Source: Collinsella sp.
Lineage (GTDB): Bacteria; Actinomycetota; Coriobacteriia; Coriobacteriales; Coriobacteriaceae
DNA length: 17,496 nucleotides
Assembly: GCA_031294825.1 (NCBI GenBank)
Contig: JAUMPM010000003.1
Coordinates: 1 to 17,496, forward strand
Direction of reading: 5' to 3'
The position numbers and the translations under genes are program-made. The first letter of the stretch is position 1. Each line of letters starts with the position of its first letter. This document shows, in pieces, positions 1-8,100 of this stretch. The notes under the pieces were generated by a model that saw only the letters and a list, made by a program, of their open reading frames with translations, ran no database searches and was not told where the DNA came from.

Positions 1-106
1 CAGGGCACGGGGCATGGGGCACGGGCGGGCGCTCAAGGCCGTCGCGAGGAAGCGGCTCAGGGCGATATACGCCGTGATGCGCGACCGGGTGCCCTACCGG
101 GAGTAG
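1..106 (+). CDS. IS110-family transposase, C-terminal fragment (5' part outside window)
   Basis: A frame open from base 2 ends at the TAG at 104-106 and encodes about 34 residues finishing in KRLRAIYAVMRDRVPYRE. This basic helix ending in a 'RDxxPY' tail is what I know from the C-terminus of IS110/IS116/IS902-type transposases, which pair a RuvC-like DEDD domain with a C-terminal serine-containing domain. Neither catalytic domain lies in the window, so activity cannot be judged. The fragment is too short for a firm family call, but the Arg/Lys-rich lead-in, the tail and the sequence just after the stop all agree. It reads toward the deglycase gene, which is on the opposite strand. Confidence 0.6.
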   Translation, partial: RARGMGHGRALKAVARKRLRAIYAVMRDRVPYRE

Positions 107-138
107 CCCCGACGGTTGACAAAACTATAGGAACACCC
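107..138 (+). mobile_element. Probable right end of the IS110-type element
   Basis: Right after the transposase stop comes TTGACAAAACTATAGGAAC (116-134) followed by ACCC. This AT-rich block breaks from the GC-rich coding sequence and resembles the short right ends of IS110-group elements. Those elements carry their long non-coding (bridge RNA) end upstream of the gene and have no long inverted repeats. The exact junction and the 2-bp core cannot be fixed from one copy. No RNA gene is claimed here. Bases 139-185 hold a weak caacc/gggttg hairpin (about 154-171) and no recognisable gene. Confidence 0.4.
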
Positions 139-185
139 AACGTCTAAGCCCCAACCTCATATGGGTTGCCAGGCTGCTCTATCCC

Positions 186-1178
186 TTAGTAATCAAGCTT
201 CCACATGTAGCGGCGCGTCATGTAGTCCTTGTGAGTTACGGCAGAGAGCGCACGCATGTACACGTTGTTGAGGATCGGCGCAAAGATCAGGTGGTTGAAG
301 TACTCGCTCACGCTGTCCTTGATGTCGTTGAGGCCGAGCTCCTTGGCGTCAAGCTGATAGACGCGCTCGCCACCGTACTGGTTGACGAAGCGGATGCCGC
401 GCTCGTCGTTGCAGCGGCTGCGGCCGACGCTGATGAGCTGGAACAGCGAGGTACGCTTGTCCAGGATCTCGAAGGGGCCGTGGAAGAAGTCGCAGGTGTT
501 GATGGTACAGGAGTCGATCTGCAGCATCTCCTGCACGTTGCAGATGCTAAAGACGTAGGCGGCACCAAAGAGCGGACCCTGAGCCATCACGTTGATGCAG
601 GGCTTGTCGGCGTTCTGCTCGGCCCACTTGGCAGCAAGCGGACGGGTGTACTCGACGGCCTTGCGATAGATGGGGTCGACCAAGTCGAACGCGGCCATAG
701 CGGTCTCGTGCTCGGCATAGCCCTCGGTCTGCTGCGTAAGCTCCATGGCGATCATGGTCACGACGGCGGAGTTGGTGCGGCCCATGCAGGACTCGTCGAC
801 GGCCAGGCTGTCGTACTGGATCTTGTAGTCGCAGACCTCGGTGAGGCCGGACTCGTCAACATAGATGGCGATGGTGCTGGCGCCGTGGTCCTTGGCGACC
901 TGGGCGGCGACGATGGTCTCCTTGGTGCCGCGCATGGACACGACGACGGCCAGGGTGTTCTCGTTGACGTAGGCCGGGGTGGCGTGCACGAACTCGTTGC
1001 TGGTGTAGCTGGAGCTCACGACCTGCGTGGCCTCGTGCTCCATAAAGTACTGGGCAGGATAGTTGCCGCCGTTGGATCCGCCAGCGCCAATCCACACGAC
1101 GCGCTTGATGCCGCCCTTGTCTGTCTTGTCAGCCAAAACCTGGGAGACGACATCCTTAACCTGTTCCTGAGTAGTCAT
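186..1178 (-). CDS. SIS-domain sugar-phosphate deglycase, FrlB/FraB-like
   Basis: A 330-residue cytosolic protein with two tandem SIS folds (about residues 25-150 and 190-310). Enzymes of this type cleave 6-phosphorylated Amadori compounds (fructoselysine-6-P, glucoselysine-6-P, fructose-asparagine-6-P) to glucose-6-P and the free amine. The first SIS domain shows the sugar-phosphate loop GAGGSNGG (31-38) and VVSMRGTKET (79-88). E217 in 'VQEMLQI' and H233 in 'FFHGPFEI' have the 16-residue spacing of the catalytic Glu and His described for Salmonella FraB. The glutamine-binding features of GlmS are absent. The ATG has AGAAAGG 10 bases upstream. No kinase or transporter of such a pathway lies beside it, so the substrate is unknown. 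The divergent GntR regulator is the likely controller. The fold is near certain; deglycase activity is likely. Confidence 0.82.
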   Translation of the reverse strand: MTTQEQVKDVVSQVLADKTDKGGIKRVVWIGAGGSNGGNYPAQYFMEHEATQVVSSSYTSNEFVHATPAYVNENTLAVVVSMRGTKETIVAAQVAKDHGASTIAIYVDESGLTEVCDYKIQYDSLAVDESCMGRTNSAVVTMIAMELTQQTEGYAEHETAMAAFDLVDPIYRKAVEYTRPLAAKWAEQNADKPCINVMAQGPLFGAAYVFSICNVQEMLQIDSCTINTCDFFHGPFEILDKRTSLFQLISVGRSRCNDERGIRFVNQYGGERVYQLDAKELGLNDIKDSVSEYFNHLIFAPILNNVYMRALSAVTHKDYMTRRYMWKLDY

Positions 1179-1216
1179 CGTGCATCAGCCTTTCTTCTCG
1201 TTTGATGCTCTCGATG

Positions 1217-1238
1217 GCATACAAGTTACATACATGTT
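1217..1238. promoter_or_regulatory. Candidate GntR operator, deglycase side
   Basis: Two copies of ATACANGTT lie head to tail with an 11-bp period (ATACAAGTT, then ATACATGTT), preceded by GC. The block starts 39 bp upstream of the deglycase start and matches the block before the gntR start at 20 of 22 positions. An inverted half site TTGTATGC lies at 1256-1263. Half sites like ATACAAGT are familiar from HutC/UTRA-type GntR operators. Binding is inferred. Confidence 0.55.
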
Positions 1239-1355
1239 TTGGTTATGTCGACTAGTTGTATGCTATATTTATCTTAGAAATTTTGCTGATGCGGTTTTCG
1301 ATAGCTAGCTACCAGCGGTTTTGTTGTTGTATTGAATACATGCTTGATTAGATAC

Positions 1356-1377
1356 GCATACAAGTTAGATACAGGTT
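1356..1377. promoter_or_regulatory. Candidate GntR operator, regulator side
   Basis: ATACAAGTT followed by ATACAGGTT with the same 11-bp period, ending 6 bp before the gntR ATG and overlapping its ribosome-binding region. It is in the same orientation as the 1217-1238 block, with only two substitutions. A repressor bound here would block gntR transcription or its leader, pointing to autoregulation. Confidence 0.55.
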
Positions 1378-1383
1378 GATCGC

Positions 1384-2106
1384 ATGAACGCTTCGTCTAA
1401 AAAGAAACTGGCCCAATACGAGCGCTTGGCGGGTACGCTTCGCGACCGCATCGCCGCCGGCATCTACGCACGCGGAGACAAGCTGCCGTCCGAGATGGAG
1501 CTCATGGACGAATCGGGGCTGTCGCGCAGCACCGTGCGCCACGCCCTTAAGGTGCTCGTTGATGAGGGCCTGGTGCGCACCGAGCGCGGGCGTGGCGCCT
1601 TTGTGGCCGGCACGCCCGCGCTCCACGAGAACAACCTGGTGTTTTCGAGCTATACCAAGCAGGTCGAAGGCCAGGGCATGAAGCCCACCACGCGCACCGT
1701 GGACTCGGGCTTTGCCAAGGCGGCCGGCAGCATAGCTAAGTTCTTTGACGCCGCCGTGGGCAGCAAGCTCGTCAAACTTGTCCGCCTGCGCTACCTGGAC
1801 GACGCGCCGCTGTGCCTGGAGACCACTTATCTGCCGCCAAGCTTCGAGGCACTCATCGATCGCGATATCAACGGTTCGCTCTACGCCACGCTGCGACAGG
1901 AGTTCCATCGCGCACCGGCACAGGGGCATAAGACCTTTGAGGTGTGCTATGCCTCGCAAAACGAGGCGTTTTTGCTCAACGTCGAGCGCGGGCAGGCGCT
2001 GATTCTGATCACCGACTACGTCTACGACACCGACGGCCGCCCGCTCCATGTCTCCAAGCGCATCCAACGCACCGACCGCGCCAAATACACCGAGCCCATC
2101 GGCTAG
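1384..2106 (+). CDS. GntR-family transcriptional regulator (HutC/UTRA type)
   Basis: A 240-residue DNA-binding repressor. The N-terminal winged helix-turn-helix covers about residues 12-77, with the family signature GDKLPSEMELMDESGLSRST (31-50), VRHALKVLVDEGLV and the wing RGRGAFV. The C-terminal UTRA effector domain runs from about 95 to 235, with 'PLCLETTYLPPSF' and 'DYVYDTDGRPLHVSKR'. UTRA domains bind small sugar-phosphate-like ligands, which fits a neighbour that acts on a phosphorylated Amadori product; that ligand is an inference. It is divergent from the deglycase gene across a 205-bp AT-rich spacer with two matching operator blocks. The Shine-Dalgarno is weak (ACAGG, about 10 bases from ATG) and lies within the second operator block. 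Length is normal for the family. Confidence 0.9.
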   Translation: MNASSKKKLAQYERLAGTLRDRIAAGIYARGDKLPSEMELMDESGLSRSTVRHALKVLVDEGLVRTERGRGAFVAGTPALHENNLVFSSYTKQVEGQGMKPTTRTVDSGFAKAAGSIAKFFDAAVGSKLVKLVRLRYLDDAPLCLETTYLPPSFEALIDRDINGSLYATLRQEFHRAPAQGHKTFEVCYASQNEAFLLNVERGQALILITDYVYDTDGRPLHVSKRIQRTDRAKYTEPIG

Positions 2107-2256
2107 CGCACCAAACGAGGCAAACTGTACCTAATGAACGTTTTACCTGCGGTTTTATTAAATCTCAAGCCAGCATGGCACAAATGCCAACATCACCTGG
2201 CAATACGCGCCGTCCAAGCTCAACTGTTCCTGCTCAGAATATCCAGTACCGCAAAT

Positions 2257-2379
2257 CTAAGTGAGTAGACTTTTCGTGACCTGTCGAGCACACCAAAAAC
2301 TGTCACCTCTGTGACCTGCGGTTTTACTAAGGAAGATACGCCTTGTGCTCGACCTGCGCCAAAAAGTCTACTCACTTAG
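2257..2379. repeat. 123-bp imperfect palindrome, MITE/REP-like
   Basis: The outer arms are an 18-bp perfect inverted repeat: CTAAGTGAGTAGACTTTT at 2257-2274 and its reverse complement at 2362-2379. Next on each side comes a 9-base unmatched segment of equal length, then a second paired 9-mer, TCGAGCACA (2284-2292) with its complement (2344-2352). The centre holds a small GTCAC/GTGAC hairpin (2302-2315). Such symmetry in a gene-free spacer suggests a non-autonomous palindromic repeat or a large RNA hairpin. No transposase belonging to it is present. Confidence 0.7.
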
Positions 2380-2383
2380 TTCG

Positions 2384-2425
2384 AATCGAAGCCAAACGGA
2401 CCCAAATCGAAGCCAAATTAAGCCC
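2384..2425. repeat. Two 21-bp tandem repeat units
   Basis: The 13-bp core AATCGAAGCCAAA occurs at 2384-2396 and again at 2405-2417, giving two adjoining 21-bp units whose remaining 8 bases diverge. It starts five bases after the palindromic element ends. Confidence 0.6.
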
Positions 2426-2502
2426 ATCCGCATCAAAAGACGCGTGAATCCGTACTTCTCGCGGTGGATTGACGCTACAAAGCGGCCAAAATAAACCTGT
2501 CC

Positions 2503-3093
2503 CTAAATGGTAGGTTTGGGAAGGTCGGGGAACCAGGTTGGTTTGGGCTGGTTGGGTGTGCGCTCGGCCAGGACCAGCTCCATCCAGCACATGTCGTACC
2601 AGCGGCCGAACTTTTGGGCGCAGCGGTCGAAGGCACCCACCAGGCGATACCCCATATGGGCATGGAAATCCTGGCTGTTGTGCGTCAGATACTCGTCATC
2701 CTTGTCGTGCGGTACGGCGATGAGCGCGCACATGTTGGTAATGCCCATCGCGACCAGGCATTGCTTGAGTGCATCGTGCAGCTTGCGGCCCAGCCCGCCG
2801 TGGCGCACATCGCGCGCCAGGTAAATCGACGTCTCGACCGACCAGTCGTAGGCCTCGCGGCTGTTAAGCGCGCTCACATAGGCATAGCCCACCGCACGGC
2901 CATCCAGCTCCATCACCAGGTACGGATAGCGCTTAAGCGTCTTGGCGATGCGCCCGGCAAACTCTTCAACGCTCGGCACCTCGTATTCGCAGGTAATCGC
3001 CGTCTGGCGCACATATGGCTCGTAGATGGCAAGCAACGCCGGCGCGTCATCGGGCGTCGCCAGGCGAATCGTCGGCTCGGATTTCTCGGGCAT
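2503..3093 (-). CDS. GNAT-family N-acetyltransferase (phosphinothricin acetyltransferase-like)
   Basis: A 196-residue protein of the PAT/MnaT-like GNAT group, which moves the acetyl group of acetyl-CoA onto a primary amine (methionine sulfoximine-type compounds or amino acids in characterised members; substrate unknown here). The N-terminus has 'IRLATPDDAPALLAIYEPYV' (9-28) and 'ITCEYEVPSVEEFAGRI' (33-49). The acetyl-CoA loop is VRHGGLGRKL (96-105). The C-terminal half shows 'HNSQDFHAHMGYRLVG' (138-153) and the closing 'GRWYDMCWMEL' typical of the group. About 18 residues beyond that (TPNQPKPTWFPDLPKPTI) are Pro-rich, look unlike the family, and run into the repeat-rich spacer. The ATG follows GAGGGGAGGGG. 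A terminator separates it from the upstream aldolase gene. Confidence 0.88.
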   Translation of the reverse strand: MPEKSEPTIRLATPDDAPALLAIYEPYVRQTAITCEYEVPSVEEFAGRIAKTLKRYPYLVMELDGRAVGYAYVSALNSREAYDWSVETSIYLARDVRHGGLGRKLHDALKQCLVAMGITNMCALIAVPHDKDDEYLTHNSQDFHAHMGYRLVGAFDRCAQKFGRWYDMCWMELVLAERTPNQPKPTWFPDLPKPTI

Positions 3094-3117
3094 ACAGCCC
3101 CTCCCCTCAAAAGCAAA

Positions 3118-3152
3118 GGCCGCCCTGCGCCAAACCCAGGCGTAGGACGGCC
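3118..3152 (-). terminator. Rho-independent terminator after the threonine aldolase gene
   Basis: On the minus strand, a 14-bp GC-rich stem (GGCCGTCCTACGCC with GGCGCAGGGCGGCC; one mismatch, one G-U) encloses a 7-base loop and is followed by TTTGCTTTT. It begins 17 bp past the aldolase stop. Confidence 0.8.
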
Positions 3153-3169
3153 CTCGTCATTGCATCAAG

Positions 3170-4195
3170 CTACAGGACAGCCGCCAACGCGTCGATGTCC
3201 CCCTGCGTCGTGGCCCAGCTGGTGCAAAAGCGCACCACCGTATGGGTCTCGTCGTACTTTTCCCAGTACTCGATCGAAGCATGCTCACGAATGCGGGCCA
3301 TATCCTCGTTGGGCAGAATCACAAACTGCTGGTTTGTGGGCGTCTCCAAAAAGAACTGGTAGCCGCGCTCGTGCAGCACTCGACGAAGCGCCTGAGCCGT
3401 CTCGATCGCCTGGCGACCAATCTCAAAATACAGGCCGTCGGTAAAGAGCGCCTCAAACTGCACGCCCGTCAGGCGACCCTTGGCCAACAGCGCGCCGTGC
3501 TGCTTAATGCGCGGAATGGGATGCGCCGGAGCGTGCATGCCGCAAAACACCACGGCCTCGCCGCAAAGCGCGCCGCACTTGGTGCCGCCGATGTAGAACA
3601 CGTCGCACAGCTGCGCCAGCTCGGGCAGGGTAATGTCGCACTCATCGGCCGCCAGCGCATAGGCCAGGCGGGCGCCATCCACAAACAGCGGAATCTCGCG
3701 CTTCTGGCACACCGCGTGAATCGCCGCGAGCTCGGCCTTGGAGTACAGCGTGCCGTACTCGGTCGATAGGCTCACGTACACGGCACCCGGGAACACCGTG
3801 TGCTCGTAGCTCTCGTTTTCGTAGAACACCTGGATATAGTTCTCGAGGTCCTCGGCGTGCATCTTGCCCTCGTAGCCGGGGATGGTGAGCACCTTGTGGC
3901 CGCCAAACTCGATGGCGCCCGCCTCGTGACAGGCGACGTGGCCGGTCTCGGCGGCAACAACGCCCTCGTAGGGCGCAAGCAGCATGTCAATCACCGTCGC
4001 GTTGGCCTGCGTGCCGCCCACCAGAAAAAACACGTCGGCATCGGGGGCCTGACAGGCCTCGCGGATAAGCTGCTTGGCACGCTCGGTGTGCGCATCGGTA
4101 CCGTAGCCGGGCTGCGGCTCCATATTGGTGTCGACGAGCGCCTGCAGCACTGCCGGATGTGCGCCGTGGGAATAATCGTTGTTAAACGCGAGCAT
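3170..4195 (-). CDS. Low-specificity threonine aldolase family protein (PLP-dependent)
   Basis: A 341-residue fold-type I PLP enzyme of the threonine aldolase/beta-eliminating lyase family, which cleaves L-threonine or L-allo-threonine to glycine and acetaldehyde. Visible landmarks are the N-terminal 'FNNDYSHGAHPAVLQAL', 'PGYGTDAHTERAKQLI' (29-44), 'FFLVGGTQANATVIDMLL' (56-73), 'ETGHVACHEAGAIEFGGHK' (83-101), the cofactor-ring Asp in 'FVDGARLAYAL' (D173), and the Schiff-base lysine K206 in 'YIGGTKCGALCGEAVV'. Length is normal. The ATG follows GAGAGG at a suitable distance. It starts 45 bp after the PAP2 gene, so the two may share a transcript, and a strong terminator closes it. Related lyases (phenylserine or alanine-specific) cannot be excluded. 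Confidence 0.88.
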   Translation of the reverse strand: MLAFNNDYSHGAHPAVLQALVDTNMEPQPGYGTDAHTERAKQLIREACQAPDADVFFLVGGTQANATVIDMLLAPYEGVVAAETGHVACHEAGAIEFGGHKVLTIPGYEGKMHAEDLENYIQVFYENESYEHTVFPGAVYVSLSTEYGTLYSKAELAAIHAVCQKREIPLFVDGARLAYALAADECDITLPELAQLCDVFYIGGTKCGALCGEAVVFCGMHAPAHPIPRIKQHGALLAKGRLTGVQFEALFTDGLYFEIGRQAIETAQALRRVLHERGYQFFLETPTNQQFVILPNEDMARIREHASIEYWEKYDETHTVVRFCTSWATTQGDIDALAAVL

Positions 4196-4240
4196 GGCAA
4201 TCCTCTCTTACCGGGTATCGGCCAGATGATTCAAACGGAG

Positions 4241-5104
4241 CTATTGTACGCCGTTGGGATAGGCAATGCGCGCGGCAAGGCACTCAAGCGCCAGCACCAG
4301 GGCAAAGCCGCAGCTCACATCGCTCAAAAAATGCGCTCCGATCACGATGCGGCCAAAGGCGACGAACGCTGCAACAACAACCGCCGCCCAAAAGATTACA
4401 CGGCGACGCGAAGGTTTTTCCGTAAAGGCTGCCGCGGGAAGCCCGGCGAGCATAAGGCCGATCGCCGCATGCGCCGTGTGTCCGCTCGCAAACGACTTGA
4501 AACCGTCCTTGATCACGCCGGCGGCGATATAAGTCCATTTGTCGGGATTGCCGATCACCCACCACGGCTGAAAATCGAGTCCCTGCGTCACCTCGATCAC
4601 GCGCATGCGCGGGCGCGACCACAGCGGCTTGACGATCACGTTGAGGATAATGGCCTGAGCGACCCACACGGCAAGTACCATCAACGCCCAGCGCGTGAGC
4701 TCATCGGGGTCGGTGTCACGCGTAAGGCGATAGACGATGAGGTTGGCCGCAATGACCAATGCAAACGTCAGAACCAGCTGAACCGCGATGAGTTTGCCGC
4801 CAACCCGCAGGGACGAAACGATCTCGTAGCCGGCCAGGCCGATGTTGACGAGGATGCCAAGCACGGCGAGCCATTTGCTCCCCCTGGAGTCGGGACGCGC
4901 CGCGCGCACAAGCATGACGCCCGCGATGCTCGCCGTCAGCTCGAACGGCAGCTCGCCGGCGGCCTCGATAAAACGGCCGTACATGCTACCGATGTTGAAC
5001 AGCGCACTCGAGATCTGATAATCGAAGAAGCTGCCCACGCCCAGACAAAAGGCCAGGATGACCGCGATAGCAGCGGCATCTTTCTTATAGATATACCCGA
5101 ACAT
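4241..5104 (-). CDS. PAP2-superfamily membrane phosphatase
   Basis: A 287-residue integral membrane protein with about six hydrophobic segments (near residues 10-27, 55-67, 78-97, 106-126, 138-158 and 234-275). The phosphatase signature is in order: K159-P-L-W-S-R-P-R (motif 1, usual final Pro replaced by Met), S207-G-H209 (motif 2), and R252 with 'IGAHFLSD' containing H258 and D262 (motif 3). Family members dephosphorylate lipid phosphates such as phosphatidic acid, phosphatidylglycerol phosphate or undecaprenyl pyrophosphate at the membrane surface; the substrate here is unknown. The ATG follows AAAGGA. The gap after mfd is 56 bp, with only a GCCC/GGGC hairpin lacking a T-run, so read-through from mfd is possible. 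Confidence 0.87.
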   Translation of the reverse strand: MFGYIYKKDAAAIAVILAFCLGVGSFFDYQISSALFNIGSMYGRFIEAAGELPFELTASIAGVMLVRAARPDSRGSKWLAVLGILVNIGLAGYEIVSSLRVGGKLIAVQLVLTFALVIAANLIVYRLTRDTDPDELTRWALMVLAVWVAQAIILNVIVKPLWSRPRMRVIEVTQGLDFQPWWVIGNPDKWTYIAAGVIKDGFKSFASGHTAHAAIGLMLAGLPAAAFTEKPSRRRVIFWAAVVVAAFVAFGRIVIGAHFLSDVSCGFALVLALECLAARIAYPNGVQ

Positions 5105-5160
5105 GCTTTCCTTTCGATGGGGTCAGATTGCCCAAATGGGGCGTTTGCAGCGTCGACCCG

Positions 5161-8100
5161 TTAGTCATCGTCAGTCGCGCCCAGCTGCTGCAGTAGCATG
5201 AGCGCGGCCGCCACCGAGCCGGTGCCGTCGTTGGCGTCGAGACCTCGGCCCAGGCCGCTGCCCGCACCGGCGCCCGCCTTGTAGGGCACCGACAGCTTGC
5301 GGCTCTTGGGGAAGTTCACCGCACCATAGCGGGCCTTAAGCTCAAAGGCTACCTTCTTGGGAACGTCAACCCCCAGGAAGGTAATGCGCCCACCGCTGAG
5401 CGTGACGCTCTCGAGCCCCAGGCGCTCGCCGCGAATGCGGATACGCGCGCGGTTGAACAGGTTGAGTCCCGCCAGCGGCAGCTCACCATGCGCGGCCTCG
5501 GTCTCCTCCTGCACCTCGTCGACACTCTCCAGGTCCTCAGCCGCCGCGAGCTTGCGGTACACGAGCACGCGCTGGTCCACCGCCGGCATGTACTCCTCGG
5601 ACAAGAAGTAGTCGGCCGGCAGGTTGATGCCCACGCTCGCCGCCTCCACGCCGGCATCGTCATCGCCGCGCGCCTCGGCCACGGCCTGACCCAACATCTG
5701 CGTAAACAGGTCAAAGCCCACGCTCGACAGGTTGCCGTGCTGCTCAGCGCCCATCAGCGAACCGGCGCCGCGAATCTCCAGGTCGCGCATGGCGATACGC
5801 ATGCCGCTGCCCAGGTCCTGGAACTCGGAAAGTGCAGTCAGGCGCGCCGTGGCCTCCTCGGTGAGAGGCAGCTCGCCCGGGAACATAAAGTACGCGTAGG
5901 CCTGCGTGACAGAACGGCCCACACGGCCCTTGAGCTGGTAAAGCTGTGCCAGACCCAAGCGCTGCGAGTCCTCGATGATGAGCGTGTTGGCGGTCGCGTT
6001 GTCGATGCCGCTCTCCACGATGGTCGTGGCGATGAGCACATCGATCTTTTTGGTCGCGAACTCGATCATCACGTCCTCGACCTCGCGCGGGCTCATCTTT
6101 CCGTGCGCCACGCCCACGCGCGCCTCGGGCGCGGCCTCGTGCACGCGTGCCACAGCGTCGTCGATGGTCTTGACGCGGTTGGACACGTAGTACACCTGCC
6201 CGCCGCGGCCCACCTCCAGGCGAATCGCCGCGCTCACCACATCGGGGTCGTACTCCCCCACGTGCACGATCACGGGGCGGCGCCCAGTCGGCGGCGTGGT
6301 GATCAGGCTCATGTCGCGCACGCCGCTCGTGGCCATCTGCATGGTTCGCGGAATAGGCGTTGCCGAAAGCGTAAGCACGTCAATCTGCTCGCGCAGGTTC
6401 TTGAGCTGCTCCTTATGCTGCACGCCAAAGCGCTGCTCCTCGTCGATGATCACCAGGCCTAGGTTCTTAGGGTTCACATCGGCCGAAAGCAGACGATGCG
6501 TGCCGATGAGCACATCGATCGTGCCCTCGGCAAATGCCTTGAGCGCGCGCTTTTGCTGCGCCGGCGTGCGAAAGCGGCTGAGTACCTCGACTTCAAGGCC
6601 AAACGGGGCAAAACGCTCAAAGAACGTCTCGTAGTGCTGCTGGGCCAAAATGGTCGTGGGGCAGAGCACCATGACCTGACGGCCGGAGTCCACGCACTTA
6701 AACGCCGCGCGCAGGGCGACCTCGGTCTTGCCAAAGCCCACGTCGCCGCACAGCAGGCGGTCCATGGGCTTGGGCGCCTCCATGTCGGCCTTAATGTCGG
6801 CGATGGCCTCCAACTGGTCGCGCGTCTCGTCGTAAGGGAAGCTCTCCTCCATCTCGATCTGCTCGGGCGTATCGGGCGGGCAGGCGATACCGGTAATCGA
6901 CGAGCGGCGCGTATACAGATCGACCAGGTCAAACGCCAGCTTTTTGGCGTTCTTGCGCGCCTTGTTGGTGGCACGCGTCCAGTCGGCGGTGTTGAGCCTG
7001 GTCAGGCGCGGCTTGTCGCCGTCGGGACCAACGTAGCGCGTAATGCGGTCGACCTGCTCCAGCGGCACGTAGAGCTTGTCGCCGTCGGCATATTCCAGCA
7101 AAAAGTAGTCGCGTTCCTTGCCGCCCACCTCCTGGCGCGCGATCTCGCTAAAGAGCGCGATGCCATGCGTTGCGTGCACCACGTAGTCGCCCGGCTTAAA
7201 CGGGAAGGTGATCTGCGTAATGTCCACCTTGCGGCGGCTGCGCACGCGGTTGGCGTCCATGCGGGCGTTGAGGTCGGCGATTGAGAACACGGCCAGGTTG
7301 GCATCGGGCACCACCACGCCCTGCGGCAGGGCGGCATCCACAAAGGTCACGCGTCCGCGCGAGATGGTGGGCACGGCGGCACCGGCGGCAGCCTGGGCCG
7401 CGCCCGCCTCGAGCGAGCGGGCGTTGAGCGCGTCGGCCTTACGCTCGCGAATGGAAGCATGGGCCTCCTGGCGTGCGGCACGGTCGGCAGAATCCGCCGT
7501 TGCCACGCGTACGCGCTCGCCAATAACGCCGGCGTTTTCTGGCGCGGCCGTCAGCGACTCCTCAAAGGTAATACCCTCATCGCCAAAGGTGAGCTCCATC
7601 GACTCGCGCGCACCGCGGTCGGGGATGGCAAATACGCAGGCATAGCGCTTGCCCACGACCTCCTGGATGCGCGTCATAAAGCGATTGTCCGAGCCCGCGA
7701 TGGCCGGCTGCTCAATCTTGAGCTCTGCCGTCACCGCACCGCCGGCACGAATCAAGCTCACGTAGTTCAGGCGCTGCTGGGCACCAAAGTCGAGTTGCTG
7801 GGCACGCACGTACAGGCCGTCCAGACGGTCGACCCCCGCCTCGCCGGCACGTGCCTCGATATCCTCGTAGGCGCGCAGGCAATCGTCGAACAGCGAGCGC
7901 GGCTCGGACAGCACCACGAGCGCCTTGCCGCTCACATGCGACAGCGGGCTCACGGTCTGGCCGTACATCACCGGCAAAAAGCGGTCGAGCTCGGGCGTGA
8001 CGATGCGCGCATCCACCATCTCGAGCAGCGCCGCCAGTTTGCTGTCGTCCTGGCTGGCACGATAGAGCGCCACATGCATGTTGTGGACGGCGTCGTCGGT

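Larger units (their letters stand above)
2107..2502. other. Gene-free, repeat-rich spacer between convergent genes
   Basis: This 396-bp stretch lies between the 3' ends of the GntR gene (+) and the GNAT gene (-) and is more AT-rich than its surroundings. It holds a 13-bp direct repeat ACCTGCGGTTTTA (2145-2157 and 2314-2326), a 123-bp palindromic element (2257-2379) and a 21-bp tandem repeat (2384-2425), both listed separately. I see no coding frame with a ribosome-binding site and no convincing terminator; tggca/tgcca at about 2175-2188 is only a small hairpin. It is probably a landing site for small repeats. Confidence 0.6.

Noticed and set aside
231..1205. A 324-codon plus-strand frame over the deglycase gene
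   Set aside because: It is antisense to a clear SIS-domain gene, with Val/Asp/Leu/Gly-rich low-complexity composition and no family motif; typical of GC-rich coding DNA.
2372..2590. A 72-codon minus-strand frame at the 3' end of the GNAT gene
   Set aside because: It overlaps GNAT in another frame and otherwise covers repeat-rich spacer; no ribosome-binding site or family resemblance.
5131..5143. GCCC/GGGC hairpin between mfd and the PAP2 gene as a terminator
   Set aside because: The stem is four base pairs and has no T-run, so it is unlikely to terminate transcription.
3800..5164. A 454-codon plus-strand frame over the aldolase and PAP2 genes
   Set aside because: Antisense to two well-supported genes, very His/Arg/Asp-rich, and no ribosome-binding site of note.
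5488..6462. A 324-codon plus-strand frame over the Mfd C-terminal half
   Set aside because: Shadow of the conserved translocase domain; His/Leu/Val-rich with no motif.
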